A stretch of 30,219 bases of DNA from Paramecium sonneborni (taxonomy: Eukaryota > Ciliophora > Oligohymenophorea > Peniculida > Parameciidae), in contig CAJJDN010000204.1 in NCBI GenBank assembly GCA_905182985.1, positions 23,243 through 53,461 of the forward strand. Direction: 5' to 3'. How positions within the stretch are numbered: the first letter of the stretch is position 1; each line of letters starts with the position of its first letter. Below, piece after piece: positions 1 to 10,483 of the stretch. The notes under the pieces are model-generated. The model did no database searches. It was not told the DNA's origin and saw only the letters and a program-made list of their open reading frames with translations. Both the position numbers and the translations under genes were made by a program.

Positions 1-532
1 TAATGAATTCTCATTAATTAAGTGAAAATTTTTGTGAATTCTTAATGAATATAAGATTGCCTATTACAAAATATAGAATCTATAATTATATATTTTGAAA
101 ACCAATAATTTTAGTATATTAAATTGGATTGAAAAAGATTATTGTGGATTTTATAAAAAAGTTCTTTAAAGCTTATTTTTTTTAAGTATTTATGTCCTTG
201 AGAAAATTATAATAACTATCTTCTTTTCCTTCGAAGAAATATCCCAAAAAAAATTAATATACTAAATAATAAATTATTAAATTTAAGATTGATGAAATTT
301 TGAAAAAATACAATATTGATAAAATCTATGAAAAAATCAATTAATTTCAAGTTCAACATATTTATATCTTGAAAAAATAATTTCAAGATTAAATAATCTT
401 ATTCAAAAATTATCATTATTTCTAATAAGTGTATCGAATTTACACTAAAAATTAATTGGTTCATTTAGTATTTAGTATACATTATTTTAATTTTTGTTCA
501 AAAATATTAAAATAAATAAATAATTTATAAAT
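1..532. other. AT-rich non-coding stretch
   Basis: I see no reading frame with coding character on either strand. The sequence is A/T homopolymer-rich and has no recognisable RNA gene or repeat. Confidence 0.5.
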
Positions 533-1156
533 ATGAATCCACCCAATATCTTAAGTGAAAATAAGGAATCAGAATTAAAAGAAGATTAGGTAGTTTAAAA
601 TGAACAAGAAGAAGTCAGAACGTTGACTAATTTAAGTATTGAAGATAAAATCAAATAAAAAAAATTAATGATGATCAAATAGAGAGAATTCTTTCAATAT
701 ATTAATGGATTAAAAAAATAGTAATAATTGATTAATATTTTTTTATGCATATTGAATTTTTACTGTTTTAAGAAATCTCTATAATCAATTTAAAATTACT
801 CATACTTAAATTTCTTATATATTTCATCACAATCTATTATAATATAAATCTTATTAATTACTTTTAAATAATCTTCTCCTTCTAATAGTAATTACTCTTA
901 CTCTCCATTCAGTTTTTTTTGTTTTCCTAATGTAATACTTAATACTTAATTATTATTAAGTAGCTAAATAACAATTTACATTTTACTTGATTATAATCTA
1001 TCCTATAAAATCTTTTAATCATATCTTCCATCAAAATCCATATACAATATTCATTTCGGTATATCTTTTAGATAAGCCAATCTTGAAATCTTTATCAGGA
1101 ACTTGTTTATTAAGGGATGTATTTAACAGTTTTCTGAGGTGAATTATATTGATTGA
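533..1156 (+). CDS. Hypothetical protein, weak ORF (ciliate code)
   Basis: With TAA/TAG read as Gln there is an open frame of 207 codons from ATG 533 to TGA 1154-1156. The first ~62 residues are charged and Q/N/E/K-rich (beginning MNPPNILSENKESELKED), as is usual for Paramecium proteins. After about position 720 the frame turns hydrophobic and low-complexity (Ile/Leu/Ser/Tyr-rich), which looks less like coding sequence. I recognise no domain. TGA is rare in such AT-rich DNA, so an open frame of this length can arise by chance. The first part may be a real 5' exon or a remnant. No intron of 20-35 nt is evident at the point where the composition changes. Confidence 0.3.
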
Positions 1157-4100
1157 GAAAGAGGATAGTAGGGATTTTTCTTTATGCTTAAAGTTAGTTC
1201 TTTTGTAATTATAATGACAATTTATCCTAATTTCTTATGAATAATATTAATTCAAATTTATTTAAAAATCAAATATTATTAATCATATTGATGTAAAATA
1301 TCGATTCTATTTTCATTAATTATTTTTATGAAAATGTTTATTTTATGTTACTCAATATTGTATCTAACAAAGAATAAAGCAAAATTTCTAAGTTATCATG
1401 AAGTTAAATGTTCTGAATAAGCAAACTGTAAATGGAATATCTCAATTTTTTAAAATAGTGGTTGTAATCAATATTACAACAAATTTAAATGTAATACAAC
1501 ATAATACAACATCAAATTGTGCTTAGAATATTTCTAAAAGTGATGAATATATGCAATATGTACTGATTATTTAATGAATGCCCCTTTTTGATTGTTATAA
1601 GATTGAAAATTTAAATTAGTATTATATGCTTAAAGAAAATGGATACTAGTGCTATCACAATAGGGTTATTTTAAGATGATTGTTTTTGATTCTCAACTTA
1701 ATTGAATTTGTTCATAATAATTTTAAGATTTTGAATACATTGGTTTTTCTATATTTATACCTTAACGTTCTTGTTAATTATACTATATTAGATATTGTGA
1801 TGCCTTATTCAATTAAGAATTATGTTTTATTTTGAAGAGGGATTAAGGAAATCGATGGAAGAATAATAAATCTTAAATGATTAGTTGTACTGATCATATT
1901 AAAGAAATGTGCAAATATATATTTTATAGACAACAATTTTTAAAGATTTTTCTCTTCTTTTGTATGTGGAATGAAACATATTGAAAAGATTAAACCACCA
2001 TCATTATATACTTGATTAATATTTTTGTTTTTCCAGTAACTTATATATATTATTTCATTTTTCTATTTTTCTGAATATCCGAATATTAAACTTTACTAAA
2101 AATAATAATATTTCTTTCATTATTATTCTATTATTTACAAATCAAGTTAAATATCAAAATACAGAAACCGAAATTACTTTAAAACTTATATTAACTCAAT
2201 GAAGTAGTATTTATATATGAGATTTACAATCTTTAATACTCTATATAATCCTAAATTTCAAATTGATAATTGTATCATATTTTTAGTTAATTATATGATT
2301 TCAATTTTTTTTTGAGATTATATACGTATATATTTATTAAAATTTAAATTTCAAATTAGAAGTTCTTAAAAATATTGATATCATTCATATGAATAAAGAA
2401 GATTAATACAAAAACTATATTTATAACATAATAGAATATTTAAATAAATGAAAATTTACAAAGATAGGAGATTTTTTGAAAGTAAGAAAATTAAATATCT
2501 ATGAGAATAGTAATTTAAATACTTTTCAATTAGTTAAATAAATATAAATTTTAAACTTAATTTTTATAGTTAAAATAACAATTTTTTAATATTGGTTTCT
2601 TCTAGTAGATTAATTTAAATTAAGTTAAAAGATGCCTTTATTGAGTTGCATCAATATTATTTATAAAGTTCAAATGGATAAAATATTCTAATAAAGTTAA
2701 GAAAAATTAATATGTAGATTTATACAAGTATAAAATCTTTCCACAGAATTGTAATTTTTTTTCTGTAGTTAAAAATAATTTGATTTATATTAAATTAGAT
2801 ATCAACTCAAATAAGATTATAATATAGGTTAATTTGAATTTATCTTCATTTTCTTTTATAACATTTAAATATCAAGAACCAGAATTAATTGCAATCAAAG
2901 AGTTGCATTATGGAAAATGAGCATAAAAATTATTCCTAATAGACTTTAAATTTTTCTTCTTTTTATATTTCGAATTTTTTAATTTATCTATTTTTTACAT
3001 TAAAAGATAAACTTAATCTTTCGCTTACTTCTGACTTAATTTATTCTTTGGTGTTAGTCAAATACGTTTATATTACTTATGAGAGATTTAGAGATTGGTC
3101 AATTTTATTCTAATTTACTTCATCTTATCCTTTCACTTTCATCTGTTTGGCCTTTATTATACAATTTAGATAAAAATATCAATATATTTGAGGTTTGAAA
3201 AATCGAGTTCAAAAACCTACTCAAAATACCAGTAGAAATCTTAAATAACTTTATTATGTTGTTTCTGAATAGGTTTATTCACATTCATAGATCTCCGTTT
3301 CAAACTTGATTATTGTGTAAGGGATGAATCAATAGGATTAATGATAAACGATTATCCTAGATTATAGCTTAATTTATTGTAATATGCTTCTGTAACTAAA
3401 GATAACTTGTCACTCTTACACTACTTAAGATACTTCATTTAATAAGGTAAATATATTAACTGTAATTAATTTTTATTCTATAAAAAAAAATTTTTAATTT
3501 AATATCAAACATTAAGTTATTAGTATAACAATTATTTATAAAAAATTATTCAAGGAAGGTTGAATTATTTTAGTAATAGGTTCTTTATTAAAAAGTTATT
3601 ATTCACAATATTTAGTTTATAGGAGTTAGACTTGGATTCTAAATTAAGCTAAAAATATCTATATATATATTTATGATAGATTAATTTAAATATCACATGT
3701 TTAGCATACACTATAATCATCTTATGGGTTATTATCGATTATCCATTATTGATTCTCTAATCTCCAACTTTATAATTTATTTGATTTAATGTGGCTAAAT
3801 CCTAAAACAATGATCGAATTTAGCAATAAGTTTTTCAGATTAAGAAATAATTTATCTATTTAATAAGCCTATGACCTATGATGATGAAAAGTTTTGTAAA
3901 TAAGATTAAACATCAACCCCAGAACATCAAAAGCTATCTAAAAATTGTACTTAGAAAACTATTGAAAAACATCCTTTCAACTGACTTTTTGTTAATTCTT
4001 TTAGGATTGATATTATAATGATAATTAATAATTCTTCAGATTCCAATAATATACTTTTTACATTCAAATAACTGTTAAAAATTATTATTAAACATTCTTT

Positions 4101-4302
4101 GATCGTAATTATATATCCACACTTTTTTGGAGTGAATATAAAGAATATTCAAAAGAAGCATTTCAGCTTTAGAAATTTTTTGTTTAACATATTTTTGAAT
4201 GAAGATTAAAGATTCAATAATAATTAATTCCCAATTAAATTTTTTAATTTTGCACCAACCAATCCATAATTATTTATTTCACATTTTATCACTTTAATAA
4301 TA
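1157..4302. other. Gene-poor 3.1 kb stretch with decayed fragments
   Basis: No intact gene is visible on either strand. Short frames with some coding character occur, including a Cys-rich fragment at 1364-1543 and kinase-like shreds at 2870-3365, but they are interrupted by TGA and frameshifts. The frame at about 3880-3990 (+) also reads like Lys/Glu/Gln-rich protein for ~35 codons before a TGA. The stretch is most simply explained as relics of old duplicates plus AT-rich spacer. Confidence 0.4.
1364..1543 (+). pseudogene. Possible Cys-rich surface-protein fragment
   Basis: The frame starting at 1364 is open to TGA 1541-1543. It has a spacing of Cys residues of the kind C-x5-C-x-W ... G-C-x7-C ... 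C (for example CSEQANCKWN, then GCNQYYNKFKC). Regular Cys with a Trp after the second Cys recalls Paramecium surface antigens, but only one partial repeat is present, without a start codon or signal peptide. I treat it as a relic at best; chance is possible. Confidence 0.2.
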
Positions 4303-6788
4303 ATGCTCCTGCTAAAACTAGAATTACTGATTTATTAGTGTAAATGCTTCTAAAGAAGAAATTTCCAAACAATTTGTTAGAGAATAAAACATTTCAAATA
4401 GAAGGGACTTTTATTCTTATAAAAAAGTGAACAAATAAAAGGTAAAACAATAATATATTTATTCAAGAAAATTTTATACATAAGAGATTATATTTATCAG
4501 GAAATGATAGTTTAAGAAAAAAATCGCTCAATCTAAGTGTAATTGAGGGATAAAATTATAACCAAAATCAATCTTAGCCATAAATTCTTTAAGAATCATT
4601 TTATATTGAAAATAATGATATTGATTGCTAAAACTAATATGGTATTCTTTAAATATCATTAGTTAATACATTAATTAACCAAGGAACTTATGATGAAGCT
4701 ATTTAAATTTGTAATAATGCAATATTAAAATATAAGTAAAATGCTGTTTTTTTAAAAAATAAAGGTATATAGTTTAAATTATTCAAGCTATCATATTATT
4801 TAAATAAAGTAAATATGAAGAAGCCCTTTACGAAAGCGATTAAGCAAGACTACAAGAACCTTATAATGAAGATCATTATATTAATATAAGTACAATTCTA
4901 ATTCAATTAAATCAATTTGAACTTGCATTAGCATATTGTGATCATGCAATTTAATTAAATCCAATTGGAATTGATTAATATATTAATAAAGGTTGCTGCA
5001 AATGAGTAATTTTAGCTTTAGCATTACATAAATTGCAATATTTTGAAGAAGCTCTAAAAAATCTAAACTACGCCATTTAACTAGACCCCTTCAAAGTTTA
5101 CGCCTATTAACAATATGGTAAACTTTTTTATAAAATACAAGCAAACATTTTAATTGATTGCAGTCGTTTTTTAGAAGCTATAAATATAATTGATTCAGCA
5201 ATATAAATAGATCTATAAAATGATGTAAGTTATAGTATTAAAGGTTGTTTTATAAACAATTATTTTAAGCATTTGCATTAAAGGGATTAAATCTTAATGA
5301 AGAAGCATTATAGAATTATGATCTTGCTATTTAAAAAAATCCCTTAATTACTAAAAATTATATAAATAAAGGTATTAATAGATTCTGAATGTGTAGGAAT
5401 TGTTTTAGAAATTTTAAATAGATTCTATGAAGCTTAAGAATAATTTTTAAAAGCAATTTAATTAGATTCTAATGATTTTTAAATCTATCCTTATTTAGGT
5501 AATAAAAAATAATTTTTAGCTCAAACTTTATCATAATTGGGCTAATATGAAAATTCTATTAAAATAATTGAAATATCTCTTGAAAAGAATCCTCAGAATA
5601 GTATTTTGCATTTTTAGAAGGGTTAAATGAGGATCTATATTTTTAGGTGTTATATTATAAAAGTTTAATCGTCAAGTAGAAGCTTTGGATAGTTATGATA
5701 AAGCTATTTAGATTGATAAAGATAAAAGCGAATACTATTAGAATAAAGGTTCATTGTATTTTTATAATAGCTATTGTTTTACATCTATTAATGCGTTATG
5801 AGGAAGCTTTAGAAATATTCGACTTAGCTATTTAAAAAAATGGGTCAAATTCTGGAATCTATTCAAATAAAGGTTTAAATCACCAGTTTGATTATTTAGC
5901 AAACACATTAATTTAATTAAGTCGGTTTGAAGAAGCTCTGTATAATCGAAATTAGGCTATTCAATATAACCCCGAAGATCCTTTGAATTTCTACCATAAA
6001 GGTTGAAATAAGTTTAGAATTTAGCTAATACTTTAAAGTATATGTATAAGTTCGAAGAAGCATTAGAAAATTATGATGAAGCCATTAGAATAAACAAATA
6101 TGACGATCGATTTTATTAAGGAAAAGGTAAATTATTTGATTATTTTTAGCATTGTTGTTATATGAAATGGAAAGATATTAAGAAGCACTGGAAGTATGTA
6201 ATTTAGGGATTAATATAAATCCTGAGAATGATTTAAATTTCAGTCAAAATGGTATACCATTACTTTAATTATTAGCAACTAATTTAATAAAATTAAATAA
6301 TTTAGAGGAAGCATTAATAAGTTGTGATTAAGCTATTTTAAGGAATCCTAATGACGCTAAAAATTTTAATAATAAAGGTATTTAGCCTAATTTATATAAG
6401 GGATTGTGTTATTTAAGCTTGAATAATATGAAGAAGCTCTCAAGAATTATGACTTGGCAATAAAAGCAGATCCAGAAAATAGTGAAATATATTAAAATAA
6501 AGGTTAATAATATTAGTATTTTAGCTATTTGCTTATTTGAATTAAAAATGTTCGATAACACAATTTAATGCTGTATTGATGGAATTTCAAATGGTTTTGA
6601 AAATATGGAGCTTAACTTTATTATAGGTGAATTATTCTATATAATAATTAGCTAATTCTTTAAAGAAAATGAATCTCAAATTAGAAGCTCTAATATATTA
6701 TAACTTAGCAATATTTATAAATTCTGATGAAAGATACAAAATCAATAAATCAAATTTAGAAAAAGAATTAAGTTATTTTCATAAATGA
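4303..6788 (+). CDS. TPR-repeat protein, 17 micro-introns
   Basis: This is a tetratricopeptide-repeat protein of about 693 residues, probably a protein-protein interaction scaffold; its partner is unknown. After removing introns of 21-27 nt the frame is open from ATG 4303 to TGA 6786-6788. Residues up to about 95 are non-repetitive (with Asn/Gln/Ser-rich segments), followed by 16 consecutive TPRs of exactly 34 residues and a partial terminal unit. Units show the TPR signature, e.g. FEEALENYDEAIRIN at 6052-6096 and YEEALKNYDLAIKADPEN at 6428-6481. The first intron (4442-4467) and the start codon are the least certain parts: another frame upstream of 4430 also looks coding, so the true 5' end may differ. 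All later introns are phase 1 and keep the frame, with no in-frame TGA in any exon, so the gene looks intact. One donor (4992, GTTGCT) is atypical for Paramecium. Confidence 0.85.
4642..6651 (+). repeat. Tandem exon-intron units: 102-nt TPR exons
   Basis: Introns read at 4642-4662, 4765-4787, 4992-5015, 5118-5141, 5244-5269, 5372-5396, 5499-5519, 5622-5646, 5749-5770, 5873-5899, 6002-6024, 6127-6149, 6252-6275, 6378-6400, 6503-6524 and 6627-6651. The exons between them are each exactly 102 nt (34 codons), except 4788-4991, which is 204 nt and carries two TPRs. Nearly every intron follows a conserved AAA-G before GT, i.e. the same place in the repeat (after an Asn-Lys pair, within the Gly/Ala codon). 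The unit of duplication was therefore exon plus intron. Confidence 0.85.
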
Positions 6789-7733
6789 TAGGACACTTAA
6801 TTAAATTAGTATTCATATAAAATAAAGAGTATTTTATAAAAATTATTCTTATAAATTTTATCTAAAATAAGTAATCATTTTAGGAACTATTTTTTCATCC
6901 AATATCACTAAAAGCATTCCTTATCAGTTGTTAATTATACAATTAATTAATATCAAATTCAATCAATTCTTTATTTATAAATTCTACATTCTAATTCTTA
7001 ACAATCAAATTCATAAATGACTAAGGAATTTAACAAAAATATGAAGTAACTTTAAACCATTTTAATGGACTACTTTATAAGTTATGGCTTCTAAATCCAA
7101 ATTTCGATCATTGAAAAAAAATTGTTTACTTAATCCCAAGTCATATACAATGGGAATCTTATCTCCTCACTAATTTTCATATGAAAGTTTTTGATAAGTT
7201 CCATTTGAGACTCAACTCAAAAGAATGTATAAAGTTTTTGAACTTTTAGTTCAATATAAAAATTAATTAAATATATTTTCTTATTTTTAAATACTTTATT
7301 GAATGATGTTTTATACTATACTAAGAAAATTTCTGCTTCTTTTGTTAGTTTAAAAATTAAATAATTTAAATTCATAAAAATGATTCCTTGATTGTTTATT
7401 CTAAATAGCACAATTACATATGGTCTAATATCACATAATGAAAACCCTTTGAAAATTTGAGGTAATCATAAGAATGAAAGGATAAGTTGTAAATCAAGGA
7501 GAAAATAATTTAGCAACTGAAAAGAAAATTCACCTAATAACTAACAGTTCTTATAATAAAAGGGAAAATGATTTAACTTAATTTTATATAAATCTATAAG
7601 CAGTTCTATTTTGTTTTTGAAATTGGCATAAAATGAATTCATTAGATTCTATTCTATAATTATTGAATTATATTTTTAAGGGAATTAGAACCCTATCATA
7701 AAGGCAATCAAAATATATGAAATATTGATGGAA
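6789..7733. other. Intergenic stretch, no clear gene
   Basis: Only short frames are present, such as one from ATG 7016 of about 55 codons and another starting ATG 7084. A frame around 7470-7620 (+) has coding-like composition for ~50 codons (a segment GQVVNQGENNLATEKKI) and may belong to the kinase-like remnant that follows. I see no RNA gene and no regulatory element. Confidence 0.35.
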
Positions 7734-8194
7734 ATGATAATTTATATCAGCTGGTTGTCTAAACCGAACAAGTAGTTCAGATAAAAAAATGTCTATTACA
7801 GAGTTTGCACTAACATCTCTATTGCTTTAATCCGATACAGAGAAATTGAAGTTAAAAAAGTAGAATAAGAGACTAATTTTCCTCTAGTATAATTTTTCGA
7901 TATTTTCATATTCAGCTATAAGAATTAGATCGATTATCCTTACTCCAACTCCCATTGCTTTTTTGTAAAGGTATTTTTAAGTTCAACTTGTTTGCTCAAG
8001 TTTACTTGAAAATATTAAATAAACTGAGACTTTGTGATATAATTTACCATGAAAATTTAATCCAATTATTAGGCATTTATGAGTAAATGATTATAAATAT
8101 TAAAGAATAGTAATCAACTAATTTCAGATTGGAAAAAGAGTAGATAATATGGAAAAGTCTAACGATCTATGCATCAATTATTGCATATCTTTGA
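7734..8194 (+). pseudogene. Kinase-like remnant, frames broken
   Basis: Two overlapping open frames each contain a segment resembling the alphaC-beta4 region of protein kinases. One (7734-8009) includes REIEVKKVEQETNFPLVQFF; the other (7997-8194) includes LKILNKLRLCD followed by YHENLIQLLGIYE, close to the kinase pattern of a conserved Glu, then H-x-N-[IL]-[IV]-x-L. Neither has a Gly-rich loop, an HRD or a DFG motif, and TGA codons separate the pieces. I read this as the relic of a kinase gene, possibly of two copies because the same region appears twice. Function is not expected. Confidence 0.35.
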
Positions 8195-8602
8195 GTTAAG
8201 ATTAAAGGAAATACTAAAATTAGAAAAAGATTAATTATTTTAAAATAGCTTAAATTAAAAATTAATCTCACTATAAATTTTGCTATTTATTAATGAAATT
8301 TTTTTAATTATTTCATATATAATATTAAATTAGCTTTTCTTTTTTTACTGTCCATATTGATCTATGAAAGGTTATATGATAATGTATTATTTTAAATAAA
8401 AGTATAAAAATTTTCAAAGAAAATGATAGATATTTAATTGAAAAAAAAATTACTCTTTAAAATTGTGAATAAAATACTTTAAATAGATTTGATTTTTTCA
8501 AAGGTTTTCTAAAGGATTAAATTCTCTAAATAAATATAAAATAGAAAAATATAATTTCTTAAAAAGATTTATGTAATTATTTATGTTATTATTCTAAAAT
8601 TC

Positions 8603-9846
8603 TCAAATTAAAGATTATTTTTAGCCTTACTCTTTTATTTTACAGGCCCATTTATAGACTTTAGTTGTACATTTCATTCCATTAAATTTGGATTTAGGGC
8701 CAATAGTATAACTTCCCATACCACCCATGCATAACCAATCACCAACTTCAATATTATTAGGAAGTTTAATATTGTTAGCTATAATATCTGCTCCATCACA
8801 AGTCATTCCAAAGATTGATACATTTTATTGATCAGTAATATTTATATCAGTTAAATCGGATGTTTAGACTCCATAAAATTAATCATTTTAATTTTCAAAA
8901 GTAACTCCATCAGTTATTAAACAGTTGAATGAATGATAATAGGAATCATTTACATGATAACATAATTTTCCTTATTTAATTCTTTTTGCCATAACTCTAA
9001 ACAAAAGATAGCAAGTGTTAGCACTAAAATGTCTACCTGGCTCAGCTATTACATCATATCCTAAAGGATCATCCTTTGTTTTTTTCAAAGCAGTCAATAT
9101 ATTTTCTTAAATAATACCTGTTGGATATCCACCTCCTACATCAAGTAATTTCATTGTATGTCCATATTCTCTACCTATTTTCATACATTCTCTAGCCAAA
9201 TCAATAGCCTTTATTATAATGATAATTTACTTTACTAAATGAAGATGATCCACTTCCACAATGAAAATGTATACCATAAATTTTGATTCCTAACTTTTAA
9301 ATTTCCTAAAATCTTTTATGTATAGCCTCTATATTTGGTAAATCATCTCCAAATTTACCAGAAAAAATAGTTGTCATTTACTCTGGATTCTCTTCAACTA
9401 TTGACAATCTCCATAATATTTTCATCTCAGGTGCTATATTTTAAATTTTTATAAGTTCATCTATTGTATCTGCACATGTAATCTAAATACCATTTTATAT
9501 TGCAAAGAAAATATCTTTCTCCTCTTTTACTGTATTACTAAATACTATTTTTGATCCAGGAATTCCTAATTTAAGTACCTTTTTTATTTCCTAATCAATA
9601 ATATTTTTTATACTTCTTTAGAAGCACAGTCAAAAGTTCCATAAGGTCCAGTTACAATATCCTCCAATAAAATATTAATTGGATTACTCTTTACAGCATA
9701 ATATGGAGTTATCCATGTTAAATTTTATTACCAATTATTTATCTTTTCTTTAAGTTAATATGAATTTTTTAATTAATCTTATATTTTTCAATTATTTTAT
9801 AGGAATTTTATCTGTAAACTATGAAAGAGTGGCTATAAGGATCCAT
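8603..9846 (-). CDS. ODC: Ornithine decarboxylase, one frameshift near N-terminus
   Basis: This is a fold-III PLP-dependent decarboxylase, expected to turn ornithine into putrescine in the cytosol, the first step of polyamine synthesis. Two introns (9591-9613 and 9209-9230, 23 and 22 nt) give an otherwise continuous frame to TGA 8603-8605. Visible motifs, in order: the PLP-lysine segment WITPYYAVKSNP (Lys codon 9689-9691), FDCASKE, HFHCGSGS, LLDVGGGYP, the EPGR phosphate-binding motif, the catalytic-site TCDGAD (Cys codon 8798-8800) and GDWLCMGGMGSYT. All key residues are kept. The expected N-terminus, MDPYSHSFIVYRQ from ATG 9844-9846, is one nucleotide out of frame with the rest; the break lies at about 9755-9790, near a run of six A. 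Without it the protein would be about 399 residues, normal for the family. No intron explains the shift, so it is either a base error or a recent null mutation. Confidence 0.85.
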
Positions 9847-9931
9847 TTTTGTAAAATGAAGCAATTACCTTTAATTAATATAGGAAAGTTAACGATTATC
9901 AAGACCTGATATTTTAAAAAAATATTACCCT

Positions 9932-10483
9932 TCAAAAAGTATAATTTAAAATGTGATTTAATTTGATATTATAAAGGAGTTTATAGAATATTATTGCCCC
10001 GCTTTAACGATTATATTAAACTTTAGAATACGTTTTCTGGTTCTACATATGCTTAGTATATATGTTGCACTTATTCTACAAATTTAAACCATCATCAAAG
10101 TTTTTGAATATAATTTTAACATATCCATTAACTTAAATTTCATAATCTATGTTTTTAAGATATTTTTCAATCAATTATTCTTTAAAATCAGAATTTTTTG
10201 AGTCAATATCATTAATAATAATATTTGTAGTTTTTGGTTGTATCAAGACTTAAATATGCTACTTGTGTAATTTACAATTTCTACATTAATTTAGAGCCTG
10301 TATGAAATATAGATTTATTACATCAATAATTTATAAGGAATGATATTAAATTAAAGCTTCTACTTTCTGAAGTGATGATAATGGAATTAATAAATTTGGG
10401 GTTAAATTACGTAGAAGGTATTCGTTATTTTCCAAACCCTCTCTTTATAACATGGAGTCTAATAATTTTGCTAATTCATTCAT
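9932..10483 (-). CDS. La-motif (LARP-like) RNA-binding protein, 183 aa
   Basis: An uninterrupted frame (ciliate code) runs from ATG 10481-10483 to TGA 9932-9934. Residues ~5-58 match the La motif, the winged-helix RNA-binding module of La-related proteins: REGLENNEYLLRNLTP then LLIPLSSLQKVEALI, corresponding to the NL-x2-D/N-x-[FY]L and [VI]P[IL]-x2-[LI] core. The usual aromatic YYF just before it is missing. Residues ~84-134 could be a divergent RRM (beta-strand TTNIIINDID, later GYVKIIFKNF), the partner domain in LARPs. At 183 residues it is shorter than typical LARPs and may be a minimal or truncated family member. The frame stays open upstream of the ATG to about 10540, so the start is uncertain. 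It lies 85 nt upstream of the decarboxylase on the same strand; no functional link is implied. Confidence 0.5.

Noticed and set aside
2870..3365. Possible decayed GSK3-like kinase (PELIAIKELHYGK near 2882; RVQKPTQN near 3204)
   Set aside because: Only two short matches to kinase VAIK and HRDIKPQN motifs, in different frames, and the DFG region would need many substitutions. Too weak to annotate; a frameshift-tolerant translated search could decide.
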